A stretch of DNA of 64,000 nucleotides, taken from NCBI RefSeq assembly GCF_003003075.1, contig NZ_PVTX01000002.1, forward strand, positions 431,556-495,555, given 5' to 3'. The number at the start of each line of letters is the position of its first letter. The stretch's first letter is position 1. The notes below the pieces were generated by a model. That model was not told the DNA's origin, did no database searches, and saw only the letters and a list, made by a program, of their open reading frames with translations. This document shows, in pieces, positions 34,042-40,699 of this stretch. The translations under genes were made by a program, and so were the position numbers. This DNA is from Isoptericola halotolerans. GTDB taxonomy: Bacteria > Actinomycetota > Actinomycetes > Actinomycetales > Cellulomonadaceae.

Positions 34042-35451
34042 TCAGGGCTCGTCGGGACCGACGAGCAGGTCGGCCGTGACCAGCACGTAGTTCTCCTTGC
34101 GCAGGTCCGCGATGATCTTCGGCACGGCGTCCACGCTGGTCGCGTGGATGTCGTGCAGCAGGATGTTGCTGCCCGGCTCCACCTCGGCGCGCACCCGGCG
34201 GCGGATCTCCCGGGCGTCGCGGGACTCCCAGTCGCGGGTGTCGAGGCTCCACAGCACGACGTCGAGCCCGGTCCGGGTCGCGAGCGACCGGACGCGGCCG
34301 TCGACGTCGCCGTACGGCGGCCGCAGCAGGAACGGCGTGGAGCCCGTCGCGTCCGTGACCGCGTCCTGGGTGCGGCGGATCTCGTCGCGCACCTCGCCGT
34401 CGTCCAGCGTGGTGAGCTGCGGGTGGTTCCAGGTGTGGTTGCCCACCAGGTGCCCGCCGTCGACGACGGCCCGCGCGATCTCGGGCCGGGCGGCGACGTT
34501 GTCGCCCACCATGAAGAAGGTGGCCGGAGCGTCCTTGCGCTCGAGGATGCGCAGCAGCCGCTGCGTCTCGGCGACGGGGCCGTCGTCGAAGGTCAGCGCG
34601 ACGCACCGGTCCTCGCGGCAGTCGACGCCGTCGGCGCGGGCGGCCCGGCGGCGGTCGGCGACGATCTGGTCCAGCCGGTCCGTCCACAGGGTCTCCGTGG
34701 TGTCGAGCAGCGTGTCCCGCAGCGCGACGGCGTCGTCCGGGTCGAGCGCGTCCGCTCCGGCGTCGGTCATCGCCTCGGCGTCGGTGACGGCCGCGTCGAG
34801 CTCGCCCAGGGTGGCGGCACCGACCTGCGGCCGGAGTTCCGTCAGTGCGTCACGGCCCTCGGTCGCCGCGGCCTGCAGCTCCTCGAGGGCCCATTCCTGA
34901 CGTGCCTCGACGACGACGGCGGTCGCCGCGGTCACGGCGGCCGCGGCGGCATGGAGCTCGGCGGGCGCCGGGTCCGAGCCGTCCACGACCTCGGCCTCCA
35001 CCCGCGGCAGCGTCTGCGGACGGAACAGGTTCGGCCGGGTGACCTCCTCCACGGTGCGCGTCGAGACCGGGTAGGTCACCTCGGCGTCGCGCAGCCGCTC
35101 GGCCTGGTCGAGCGCCGCGGCGAGAGGTGCGCGCACGGCGGGGTCGCCCACCTGGCCCTCGCTGCCGGCCAGGACGGGCCTGCCGCCGTCGACCGCGTCG
35201 TCGAGGGCGTCGCGGCTCGCGGCGTACGCCTCCTCGGCACGGGCGCGGGAGGTCGCCGCGTCCTCGGTGACGCGGGCGACCTCCGCCTCGTACGTGGCCA
35301 CGGTCCCGACCCAGGCGCGGTGCTCGAGCACCCCGGCGACGACGGCGCCCGCCGCGACGAGGACGGCGACGATCGCCGCGATCCACCACCGGCGTGCACG
35401 ACGGCGCGGCCCCGGTCCCGAGGCTGCGTCCGGCCCGTGCGGTGTGCTCAC
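34042..35451 (-). CDS. Membrane-anchored polysaccharide deacetylase (NodB domain, CE4)
   Basis: The protein has 469 residues from a GTG at 35451, preceded by GGAGG 8 bases upstream. A short Arg-rich tail and one membrane helix (WWIAAIVAVLVAAGAVVAGVL, about 22-42) make it a type II membrane protein. An Ala/Glu-rich helical stalk covers about 45-280. The NodB domain (about 283-465) has TFDDGP (metal Asp), H339 and H343 in NHTWNHPQ, RPPYGD and ILLHDIH, so all CE4 motifs are present. It should remove acetyl groups from cell-wall glycan or a similar polymer outside the membrane, with a divalent metal. It ends 10 bases from the convergent gene at 33198. Confidence 0.92.
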   Translation of the reverse strand: MSTPHGPDAASGPGPRRRARRWWIAAIVAVLVAAGAVVAGVLEHRAWVGTVATYEAEVARVTEDAATSRARAEEAYAASRDALDDAVDGGRPVLAGSEGQVGDPAVRAPLAAALDQAERLRDAEVTYPVSTRTVEEVTRPNLFRPQTLPRVEAEVVDGSDPAPAELHAAAAAVTAATAVVVEARQEWALEELQAAATEGRDALTELRPQVGAATLGELDAAVTDAEAMTDAGADALDPDDAVALRDTLLDTTETLWTDRLDQIVADRRRAARADGVDCREDRCVALTFDDGPVAETQRLLRILERKDAPATFFMVGDNVAARPEIARAVVDGGHLVGNHTWNHPQLTTLDDGEVRDEIRRTQDAVTDATGSTPFLLRPPYGDVDGRVRSLATRTGLDVVLWSLDTRDWESRDAREIRRRVRAEVEPGSNILLHDIHATSVDAVPKIIADLRKENYVLVTADLLVGPDEP

Positions 35452-35555
35452 GTCTCGATCCTCCGGCCAACCATCGGTCGGCGCAGGACGCACCGCCGAC
35501 GACGGGGCTCGTCGCCGGCGGTGCGCGGTCGGAGGTGTCGAGGTACCGGAACCAC

Positions 35556-36320
35556 CTAGCTCGTCTTGCGGCGGTAGGCCGCGATCGCCGCGGCGTAGGC
35601 CACCGCGAGGATGACCACGAGCCAGGCGAGGGCGATCCAGATGTCGTTGCCGGGAGGCTGCTCCGCGAACAGGGCCCGGATGGTGTCGACGATGGATGTC
35701 ACGGGCTGGTTCTCGGCGAACCAGGCGACCGGCCCGGGCATCGTGTCGGTGGGCACGAACGCCGAGCTGATGAACGGCAGGAAGATGAGCGGGTAGCTGA
35801 ACGCGCTCGCGCCGTCGACGGTCTTCGCCGAGAGCCCGGCGACCACGGCGAGCCAGGTGAGGGCCAGCGTGAACAGGGCGAGGATGCCGGCCACGGCGAG
35901 CCAGGCGCCCACGGACGCACCGGTCCGGAACCCCATGAGCAGCGCGACGCCGATGACGATCACGATCGAGGCCAGGTTGGCCACCAGCGACGTGAGCACG
36001 TGCCCCCACAGGACGCTCGACCGGGCGATCGGCATGGACTGGAAGCGCTCGAAGATGCCGCCCTGCATGTCGAGGAACAGCCGGTACGCGGTGTACGCGA
36101 TGCCCGACGCGATCGTGATGAGCAGGATGCCGGGAAGCATGTAGTTGACGTAGGACTCGTCGGACCCCGTGTCGATCGCGCCGCCGAACACGTACACGAA
36201 CAGCAGCATCAGGGCGATCGGGGTCACCGCGGTCGTGATGATGGTGTCCGGGCTGCGGCTGATGTGCCGCAGGGACCGACCGGTGAGGACGCGGGTGTCG
36301 GTCAGGACGTGGGAGGTCAT
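35556..36320 (-). CDS. ABC-2 type permease (DrrB-like)
   Basis: The protein has 254 residues with six predicted helices (TIITTAVTPIALMLLFVYVFGG, MLPGILLITIASGIAYTAY, LVANLASIVIVIGVALLMG, LALTWLAVVAGLSAKTV and others). RFQSMPIARSSVLWGHVL and FLPFISSAFVPTDTMPGPVAWFAENQPVTSIVDTIRALF are typical of daunorubicin-resistance DrrB-like exporters. Its start overlaps the ATPase stop by one base. Together they should export a drug or lipid-like compound. The actual substrate is not deducible. Confidence 0.93.
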   Translation of the reverse strand: MTSHVLTDTRVLTGRSLRHISRSPDTIITTAVTPIALMLLFVYVFGGAIDTGSDESYVNYMLPGILLITIASGIAYTAYRLFLDMQGGIFERFQSMPIARSSVLWGHVLTSLVANLASIVIVIGVALLMGFRTGASVGAWLAVAGILALFTLALTWLAVVAGLSAKTVDGASAFSYPLIFLPFISSAFVPTDTMPGPVAWFAENQPVTSIVDTIRALFAEQPPGNDIWIALAWLVVILAVAYAAAIAAYRRKTS

Positions 36321-37102
36321 CAGGATTCCTTTCCGGCGTCGGTACCGACGAGGGTGAGGAAGACGTCCTCGAGGGACGGCTGCTTCTCGACGTACTCGAC
36401 CTTGGCGGGGGGCAGGAGCTGCTTGAGCTCGGCGAGGGTCCCGTGCTGGATGATCGTGCCCTCGTGCAGGATGGCGATGCGGTCGGCGAGCTGTTCGGCC
36501 TCGTCGAGGTACTGGGTGGTCAGCAGGATGGTGGTGCCGCCCTCGGCCAGCTTCTTGACGCCCTTCCAGACGTCGATGCGGGCCTGCGGGTCCAGACCGG
36601 TGGTGGGCTCGTCGAGGAAGACGATCGGCGGGTCGCCGATCAGGCTCATGGCGATGTCGAGCCGGCGTCGCATACCTCCCGAGTACGTGCCCGCCCGCCG
36701 GTCGGCGGCGTCGGTGAGCGAGAAGCGGGTGAGCAGGTCGTCGGCGATCGCCCGCGGGTCGTCCAGGTGGCGCAGCCGGGCGACGAGGACGAGGTTCTCC
36801 CGTCCGGTGAGGATCTCGTCGACGGCGGCGAACTGGCCCGTGAGACTGATGGACTCACGCACGTCGCCCGGCTTCGCGGCGACGTCGAAGCCGTGCACGG
36901 TCGCGGTGCCGGCGTCGGCCTTCAGCAGCGTCGACAGGATGCGCACGAGCGTGGTCTTGCCGGCGCCGTTCGAGCCGAGCAGGGCGAAGATGCTCCCCGG
37001 CTCGACGTCGAGGTCGACGCCGCGCAGCACGTGCAGGTCCTGGAAGGACTTCTGGACTCCCCGCACCTGGATGGCGGGCTGGCGGGACTGGTCGTGGGTC
37101 AT
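36320..37102 (-). CDS. ABC transporter ATPase (DrrA-like)
   Basis: The 260-residue nucleotide-binding subunit has Walker A GSNGAGKTT (about 43-51), Q-loop SLTGQFAAVDE, signature YSGGMRRRLDIA, Walker B IVFLDEPTTGLDP and switch His in LLTTQYLDEAEQLADRI. The C-terminal extension with PSLEDVFLTLVG is characteristic of the DrrA group. It precedes the DrrB-like permease in the same operon and follows the DUF4097 gene by 27 bases, so all three are probably co-transcribed. Confidence 0.95.
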   Translation of the reverse strand: MTHDQSRQPAIQVRGVQKSFQDLHVLRGVDLDVEPGSIFALLGSNGAGKTTLVRILSTLLKADAGTATVHGFDVAAKPGDVRESISLTGQFAAVDEILTGRENLVLVARLRHLDDPRAIADDLLTRFSLTDAADRRAGTYSGGMRRRLDIAMSLIGDPPIVFLDEPTTGLDPQARIDVWKGVKKLAEGGTTILLTTQYLDEAEQLADRIAILHEGTIIQHGTLAELKQLLPPAKVEYVEKQPSLEDVFLTLVGTDAGKES

Positions 37103-37129
37103 GGCTGGGTCTCCGTCTCGGGTGCGGTC

Positions 37130-37972
37130 TCAGGGCCGGCGCACGACGACGTCGCCGTAGCCGGTGCTGGCGTGGATCTCGGCCGTCGCCTCGTCGTCGA
37201 CGGGGCCCTCGGTGGGGGTGAGCTGGTTGCGCACGGCACCGTGCTCGGAGCCGACGTCGAGGTAGGCGGCGGTGCCCTCGGGCACACCCACCTCGATCGT
37301 GCCGTACGAGGTGGCGAGCGTGACGTCGCCCGACTCGAGGCGGTCGACGCGGACGTTGCCGTGGGCGCCCTTGGCGGTGAGGCTGCCGCGCACGTGGCGC
37401 ACGACGATGTCGCCGTTCGCGCCCTGGATCCCGAGCGAGCCGGAGACGGACCCGACCAGGGTGGTGCCGTTGGTCGCGCGGATCGTGCCGTCTCCCAGGG
37501 CCTCGTCCACCCGCACGGACCCGGCGGCCACCTTGACCGCCAGAGGACCGGCGGCCCGCCCGACGGCGACCGAGCCGGCCGCGACCTTGACGTCGAGCCG
37601 GTCGACCTCGTCGATGCGGACGTCGCCGGCCGAGACCGTCATGTCGACGGTGCCGAAGGAGCCCTCGGAGAAGAGGGTGCCGGTCTTGCCGCGGAGGTCG
37701 GAGCCGGCGGGGAGCTCGACCGTGATGTCCGCGGTGCCGGCCGCGAACGGCAGGACCCACTGCTTCCAGGATCCGGGGTAGGTGATCGAGACGGCGTCGC
37801 CGTCGCGCTCGACGCGCACCTCCTCGGCGGCGCGTACGGATCCCGCCTTGCCCGGCGTCGTGGGCAGCACGGTGACGACGACGTCGTCGCGCTCGGAGGC
37901 GATGACGTGCAGGTTCGCGAAGGGCACCTCGACGACGACGGGAACGGGGTGGGGGGCGGGGAAAGTGGGCAT
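37130..37972 (-). CDS. DUF4097 family beta-strand repeat protein
   Basis: The protein has 280 residues without a signal peptide or membrane helix. It is built of short beta-strand repeats of the DUF4097 type (DITVELPAGSDLRGKTGTLFSEGSFGTVDMTVSAGDVRIDEVDRLDVKVAAGSV, GNVRVDRLESGDVTLATSYGTIEVGV, then STGYGDVVVRRP), which should form a beta-helix-like adhesin fold. The function of this family is not established. GGAGC lies before the ATG. It stands between the ribbon-helix-helix regulator and the ABC exporter genes, and two GTGGTGTC half-sites lie just upstream. Confidence 0.9.
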   Translation of the reverse strand: MPTFPAPHPVPVVVEVPFANLHVIASERDDVVVTVLPTTPGKAGSVRAAEEVRVERDGDAVSITYPGSWKQWVLPFAAGTADITVELPAGSDLRGKTGTLFSEGSFGTVDMTVSAGDVRIDEVDRLDVKVAAGSVAVGRAAGPLAVKVAAGSVRVDEALGDGTIRATNGTTLVGSVSGSLGIQGANGDIVVRHVRGSLTAKGAHGNVRVDRLESGDVTLATSYGTIEVGVPEGTAAYLDVGSEHGAVRNQLTPTEGPVDDEATAEIHASTGYGDVVVRRP

Positions 37973-37986
37973 GACGGAGCTCCAGG

Positions 37987-38006
37987 TGTGGTGTCAGTGT
38001 GGTGTC
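37987..38006. promoter_or_regulatory. Tandem half-sites TGTGGTGTC before the DUF4097 gene
   Basis: TGTGGTGTC occurs at 37987-37995 and 37998-38006, 11 bases apart, one helical turn. The same nonamer forms the right arm of the palindrome at 38565-38589, so the ribbon-helix-helix protein encoded between them may bind both places. Confidence 0.6.
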
Positions 38007-38044
38007 TAGGGGGGGAAGGGGATGGTGCTCTGGTGGTGCGCTGG

Positions 38045-38557
38045 TCAGCGGACCCAGCCGGTGGCCCGGCTGGTGCCGCGGTGGGTCGCCCTGGCCTGCG
38101 CTGCCGGGCGGCCGGTGGACTGCTCGAGGGCGCCGGCGACGGCCCGCACGAGCCAGGTGTTGACGGAGACGCCCTCGCGGGCCGCGGCCGTCTCGACCTG
38201 CGCCTTGAGGTGGTCGGGGAGCCGCAGGGTGGTGCGGGTGGTGGCGCCGCCGTCGGCGTCGGGGAGCGGCGCGACCGGGGGTGCGGGCTCCGGGGCGCTC
38301 GCGGTGGTGGGCCCGGCCGGGACGTCGATGACGAACTCGGGCGAGCCGCCCCGGAGCCGGACGTCCACGGATCCGGGAGCGAGCTCGGCGGAGATCTCGC
38401 CGGCCGCGTCGGAGAGCGCCTCCAGCAGCACGAGCCGGGCGGCGGAGTCGAGGGGTGCGGTGAGGCGGGAGGCGATCTCGCGCGCCTCGTCGCTGCCCGC
38501 CGAGGCGGCGGTACGGAGCTGCTGCTGCAGCTGGTCGGTGTAGCGGGTCAGGTCCAT
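38045..38557 (-). CDS. Ribbon-helix-helix (HicB/Arc-like) regulator
   Basis: The protein has 170 residues from the ATG at 38557. Residues about 107-146 read TRTTLRLPDHLKAQVETAAAREGVSVNTWLVRAVAGAL, the basic strand and two helices of a ribbon-helix-helix DNA-binding domain. The N-terminal 80 residues (LVLLEALSDAAGEISAELAPGSVDVRLRGGSPEFVI) are another small domain found in actinobacterial relatives labelled HicB family antitoxin. No hicA-like toxin gene is present, so it is better seen as a transcription regulator. A near-perfect palindrome lies 8 bases upstream of its start, which suggests self-regulation. It heads the DUF4097-DrrA-DrrB operon. Confidence 0.85.
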   Translation of the reverse strand: MDLTRYTDQLQQQLRTAASAGSDEAREIASRLTAPLDSAARLVLLEALSDAAGEISAELAPGSVDVRLRGGSPEFVIDVPAGPTTASAPEPAPPVAPLPDADGGATTRTTLRLPDHLKAQVETAAAREGVSVNTWLVRAVAGALEQSTGRPAAQARATHRGTSRATGWVR

Positions 38558-38564
38558 GGCTCCA

Positions 38565-38589
38565 CTATGACACCACTGTGGTGTCATAG
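38565..38589. promoter_or_regulatory. 25-base palindrome, autoregulatory operator
   Basis: Arms CTATGACACCAC and GTGGTGTCATAG are perfect complements around a central T. The site lies between the ribbon-helix-helix gene start (38557) and the end of the MarR gene (38615). Its half-site GTGGTGTC recurs at 37987-38006. Confidence 0.75.
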
Positions 38590-38614
38590 CAAGGGGTGTG
38601 ACGCCACGAGTTTG

Positions 38615-39082
38615 TCAGAGTGGTGTCGCGTCGTTCCCGCGGTGCTCGTGGACCGCGCCCTGGTCCTGGGCGAACCGGTGCAGGGACCTGGCCAGCGTGT
38701 GGACCTCGTCCGGGGTCCAGCCGTCCACGATGTCCGCGAGGCGCTCCAGGCGGAACTCGGCCGCGCGGTCCCTGAGCCCCCGCCCGGCAGCGGTCGGCAC
38801 GACGAGCCGCCGGCGGGCGTCGTCGGGGGAATCTGTCCGCGTGACCATTCCTGCGCCCTCGGCGCGGGTGACGAGGCGGCTGGCCGTGGAGTGGGCGACA
38901 CCGAGGCGCGTCGCGATCTGCTGGACGCTCTGGCCCTCGGTCGGCAGCTCGTTGAGCACGAGCAACGTCGAGAGCTCGACGGCGCGGCCCTGGTCGTCCA
39001 GCACCGGCGGGGCCGTCAGGAAGCGGCGCAGGCCGACGAGCGCCCGGTCGAGCATCCGCAGGTCGGGTTCCCGTGCGTCCAT
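38615..39082 (-). CDS. MarR family transcriptional regulator
   Basis: The protein has 155 residues from the ATG at 39082. The winged helix is LSTLLVLNELPTEGQSVQQIATRLGVAHSTASRLVTRAEGAGMVTRTDSPDDARRRLVVPTAAGRG, with the DxRR wing motif of MarR proteins, flanked by dimerisation helices. It is divergent from the NmrA-like gene at 39121, and a 15-base palindrome covers the gap beside its start codon. It should repress itself and the two oxidoreductase genes until a small phenolic or oxidant ligand binds; the ligand is inferred from family habit. Confidence 0.92.
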   Translation of the reverse strand: MDAREPDLRMLDRALVGLRRFLTAPPVLDDQGRAVELSTLLVLNELPTEGQSVQQIATRLGVAHSTASRLVTRAEGAGMVTRTDSPDDARRRLVVPTAAGRGLRDRAAEFRLERLADIVDGWTPDEVHTLARSLHRFAQDQGAVHEHRGNDATPL

Positions 39083-39083
39083 G

Positions 39084-39098
39084 CATGTACGGTACATG
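39084..39098. promoter_or_regulatory. MarR-type operator palindrome
   Basis: CATGTAC and GTACATG are perfect inverted arms around one G. It touches the MarR start codon and lies 22 bases before the divergent gene at 39121, so one dimer could control both. Confidence 0.7.
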
Positions 39099-39120
39099 TA
39101 CTGACCGAAGGGGGAGGCGC

Positions 39121-39978
39121 ATGTTCCTGGTGACGGGTGCGAGCGGGAACGTGGGAGCGGTCGTCGCCCGGGAGCTGCAGGCCGCAGGTGCCGACGTGCG
39201 TCGCGCCGTCCGCTCGCCGCGCGACGGAGCCGCCGACGAGGTGGCGTTCGACTTCACCGACGCCTCGACGTGGGGTCCGGCGTTCGACGGCGTGCGCGCG
39301 ATGTTCCTCGTCCGCCCGCCCGCGATCGGCAACGTGCGGCGGGACCTGCTGCCCGCCGTCGCCGCCGCCCGCGACGCGGGCGTGGAGCACGTCGTCTTCC
39401 TGTCCCTGCAGGGTGCTGAGCGCAACAAGGTCGTGCCGCACGCGACGGTGGAGTCCTGGCTGCGCGGTTCGGGCCTGGCGTGGACGTTCGTGCGTGCGTC
39501 GTTCTTCCACCAGAACCTCAGCACCACCCATGCGAGCGACGTGCGCGACCGGGACGAGATCGTCGTCCCGGCCGGCGACGGCGCGACGGCGTTCGTCGAC
39601 GCCGAGGACGTCGGGGCGGTCGCGGCCCGTGCGCTCCTGGAGCCCGCGGCCCACCGGGACCGGGCCTGGACCGTCACCGGCCCGCGGGCGCTCACCTACC
39701 AGCAGATCGCGCAGATCCTCACCGACGAGCTCGGCCGAAAGGTGCACTACCGGCGGCCCGGCATGCTCCGCTACGTCCGCCACGCCCGCCGCGAGCTCGG
39801 CATGCCGTGGGGGATGGTCGCCGTGACCACCGCCATCTACACCACCGCCCGGCTCGGTCTCGCCGACGCCCTCACCACCGACGTGCAGCGCCTGCTCGGC
39901 CGGGAACCCCTCGACTTCGCCGCGTTCGCACACCGCGAGCGGGCCGCCTGGATCCCTCCGACCAAGGACACCCCATGA
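39121..39978 (+). CDS. NmrA-like NAD(P)-binding protein
   Basis: The protein has 285 residues with GGGGGAGG 6 bases before the ATG. The Rossmann motif MFLVTGASGNVGAVVARELQAAGADVRRAVRSP opens the protein, followed by FDFTDASTW, VVFLSLQGAE, and SFFHQNLSTTHASDVRDRDEIVVPAGDGATAFVDAEDVG. This is the NmrA/atypical short-chain dehydrogenase group, close to NAD(P)H:quinone oxidoreductase-like QorB proteins. The canonical catalytic Tyr-Lys pair is not evident, so it may be a redox sensor or quinone reductase. It overlaps the next gene by ATGA and is divergent from MarR. Confidence 0.9.
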   Translation: MFLVTGASGNVGAVVARELQAAGADVRRAVRSPRDGAADEVAFDFTDASTWGPAFDGVRAMFLVRPPAIGNVRRDLLPAVAAARDAGVEHVVFLSLQGAERNKVVPHATVESWLRGSGLAWTFVRASFFHQNLSTTHASDVRDRDEIVVPAGDGATAFVDAEDVGAVAARALLEPAAHRDRAWTVTGPRALTYQQIAQILTDELGRKVHYRRPGMLRYVRHARRELGMPWGMVAVTTAIYTTARLGLADALTTDVQRLLGREPLDFAAFAHRERAAWIPPTKDTP

Positions 39979-40610
39979 AGATCGCCCTCGTCGGCGCCAC
40001 CGGACGGACCGGCCGGCACGCCCTGACCACTGCCCTGGAGCACGGCCACGACGTCAGCGTGCTCGTCCGGCGACCCGACCGCCTGCCCGCCGAGGTGCGC
40101 GGCCAGGTCCGCGTCGTCGTCGGCGATTCCACGGACCCCGCTGCGCTCGGCGAGCTCGTCCGGGGCGCGGAGGCCGTCGTCTCGGCGCTCGGACCCACCG
40201 CGAAGGAGGCCGACCTGCACACGCGGACGGCGCGAGCGCTCGTCGACGTCATGGCGGCGCACGGGCCGCGGCGGTTCGTCGGCGTCAGCGGTGCGGGCAT
40301 CGACGTGCCCGGCGACCGCAAGGCCGGCAAGGACAAGGTCATCAGCTGGCTCATCCGCACCCTCGGCGGCGACGTCGTGAAGGACAAGCCGGCCGAGCAC
40401 GCCGTCTGGTCAGCGTCGGGGCTGGACTGGACGCTCGTGCGCCCGCCGCGCCTCGTCGACGGCGAGGCCACCGGCCGCCTGGAGCACGACGCCCACCGGT
40501 CGACGCGCTCCACGACGATCCGGCGAGCCGACCTCGGTGCCTTTCTCGTCGACGTCGCCGAGGGTGACCGGTACGCCCGGCAGGCGCCGTTCGTGGCGAC
40601 CGCCCGCTGA
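39975..40610 (+). CDS. NAD(P)-dependent oxidoreductase (SDR, atypical)
   Basis: The protein has 211 residues. The start ATG overlaps the upstream stop by 4 bases. A Rossmann fold begins MKIALVGATGRTGRHALTTALEHGHDVSVLVRRPDRLP, with VVVGDSTDPAAL, AVVSALGPTAKEADLH and RFVGVSGAGIDVPG after it, as in biliverdin reductase B-like NAD(P)H-binding proteins. With the NmrA-like partner it forms a two-gene operon under the MarR regulator, possibly for detoxifying quinones or flavin compounds. It ends before a bidirectional terminator. Confidence 0.9.
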   Translation: MKIALVGATGRTGRHALTTALEHGHDVSVLVRRPDRLPAEVRGQVRVVVGDSTDPAALGELVRGAEAVVSALGPTAKEADLHTRTARALVDVMAAHGPRRFVGVSGAGIDVPGDRKAGKDKVISWLIRTLGGDVVKDKPAEHAVWSASGLDWTLVRPPRLVDGEATGRLEHDAHRSTRSTTIRRADLGAFLVDVAEGDRYARQAPFVATAR

Positions 40611-40651
40611 CCGGACGGCACGGGAAGACCTGCCGCGCGATCAGGCCGAGG

Positions 40652-40693
40652 GCGCCGGGCGCGGACGGTACGAGTGCCCTCCGCGCCCGGCGC
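40652..40693. terminator. Bidirectional hairpin terminator
   Basis: Fourteen-base arms GCGCCGGGCGCGGA (40652-40665) and the exact complement (40680-40693) enclose a 14-base loop. It sits between convergent genes ending at 40610 and 40700 and can serve both strands. Confidence 0.75.
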
Positions 40694-40699
40694 TCGGTG

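Noticed and set aside
38045..38557. HicA-HicB toxin-antitoxin pair
   Set aside because: The ribbon-helix-helix domain resembles HicB, but no short HicA-like toxin gene lies on either side, so I call it a regulator.
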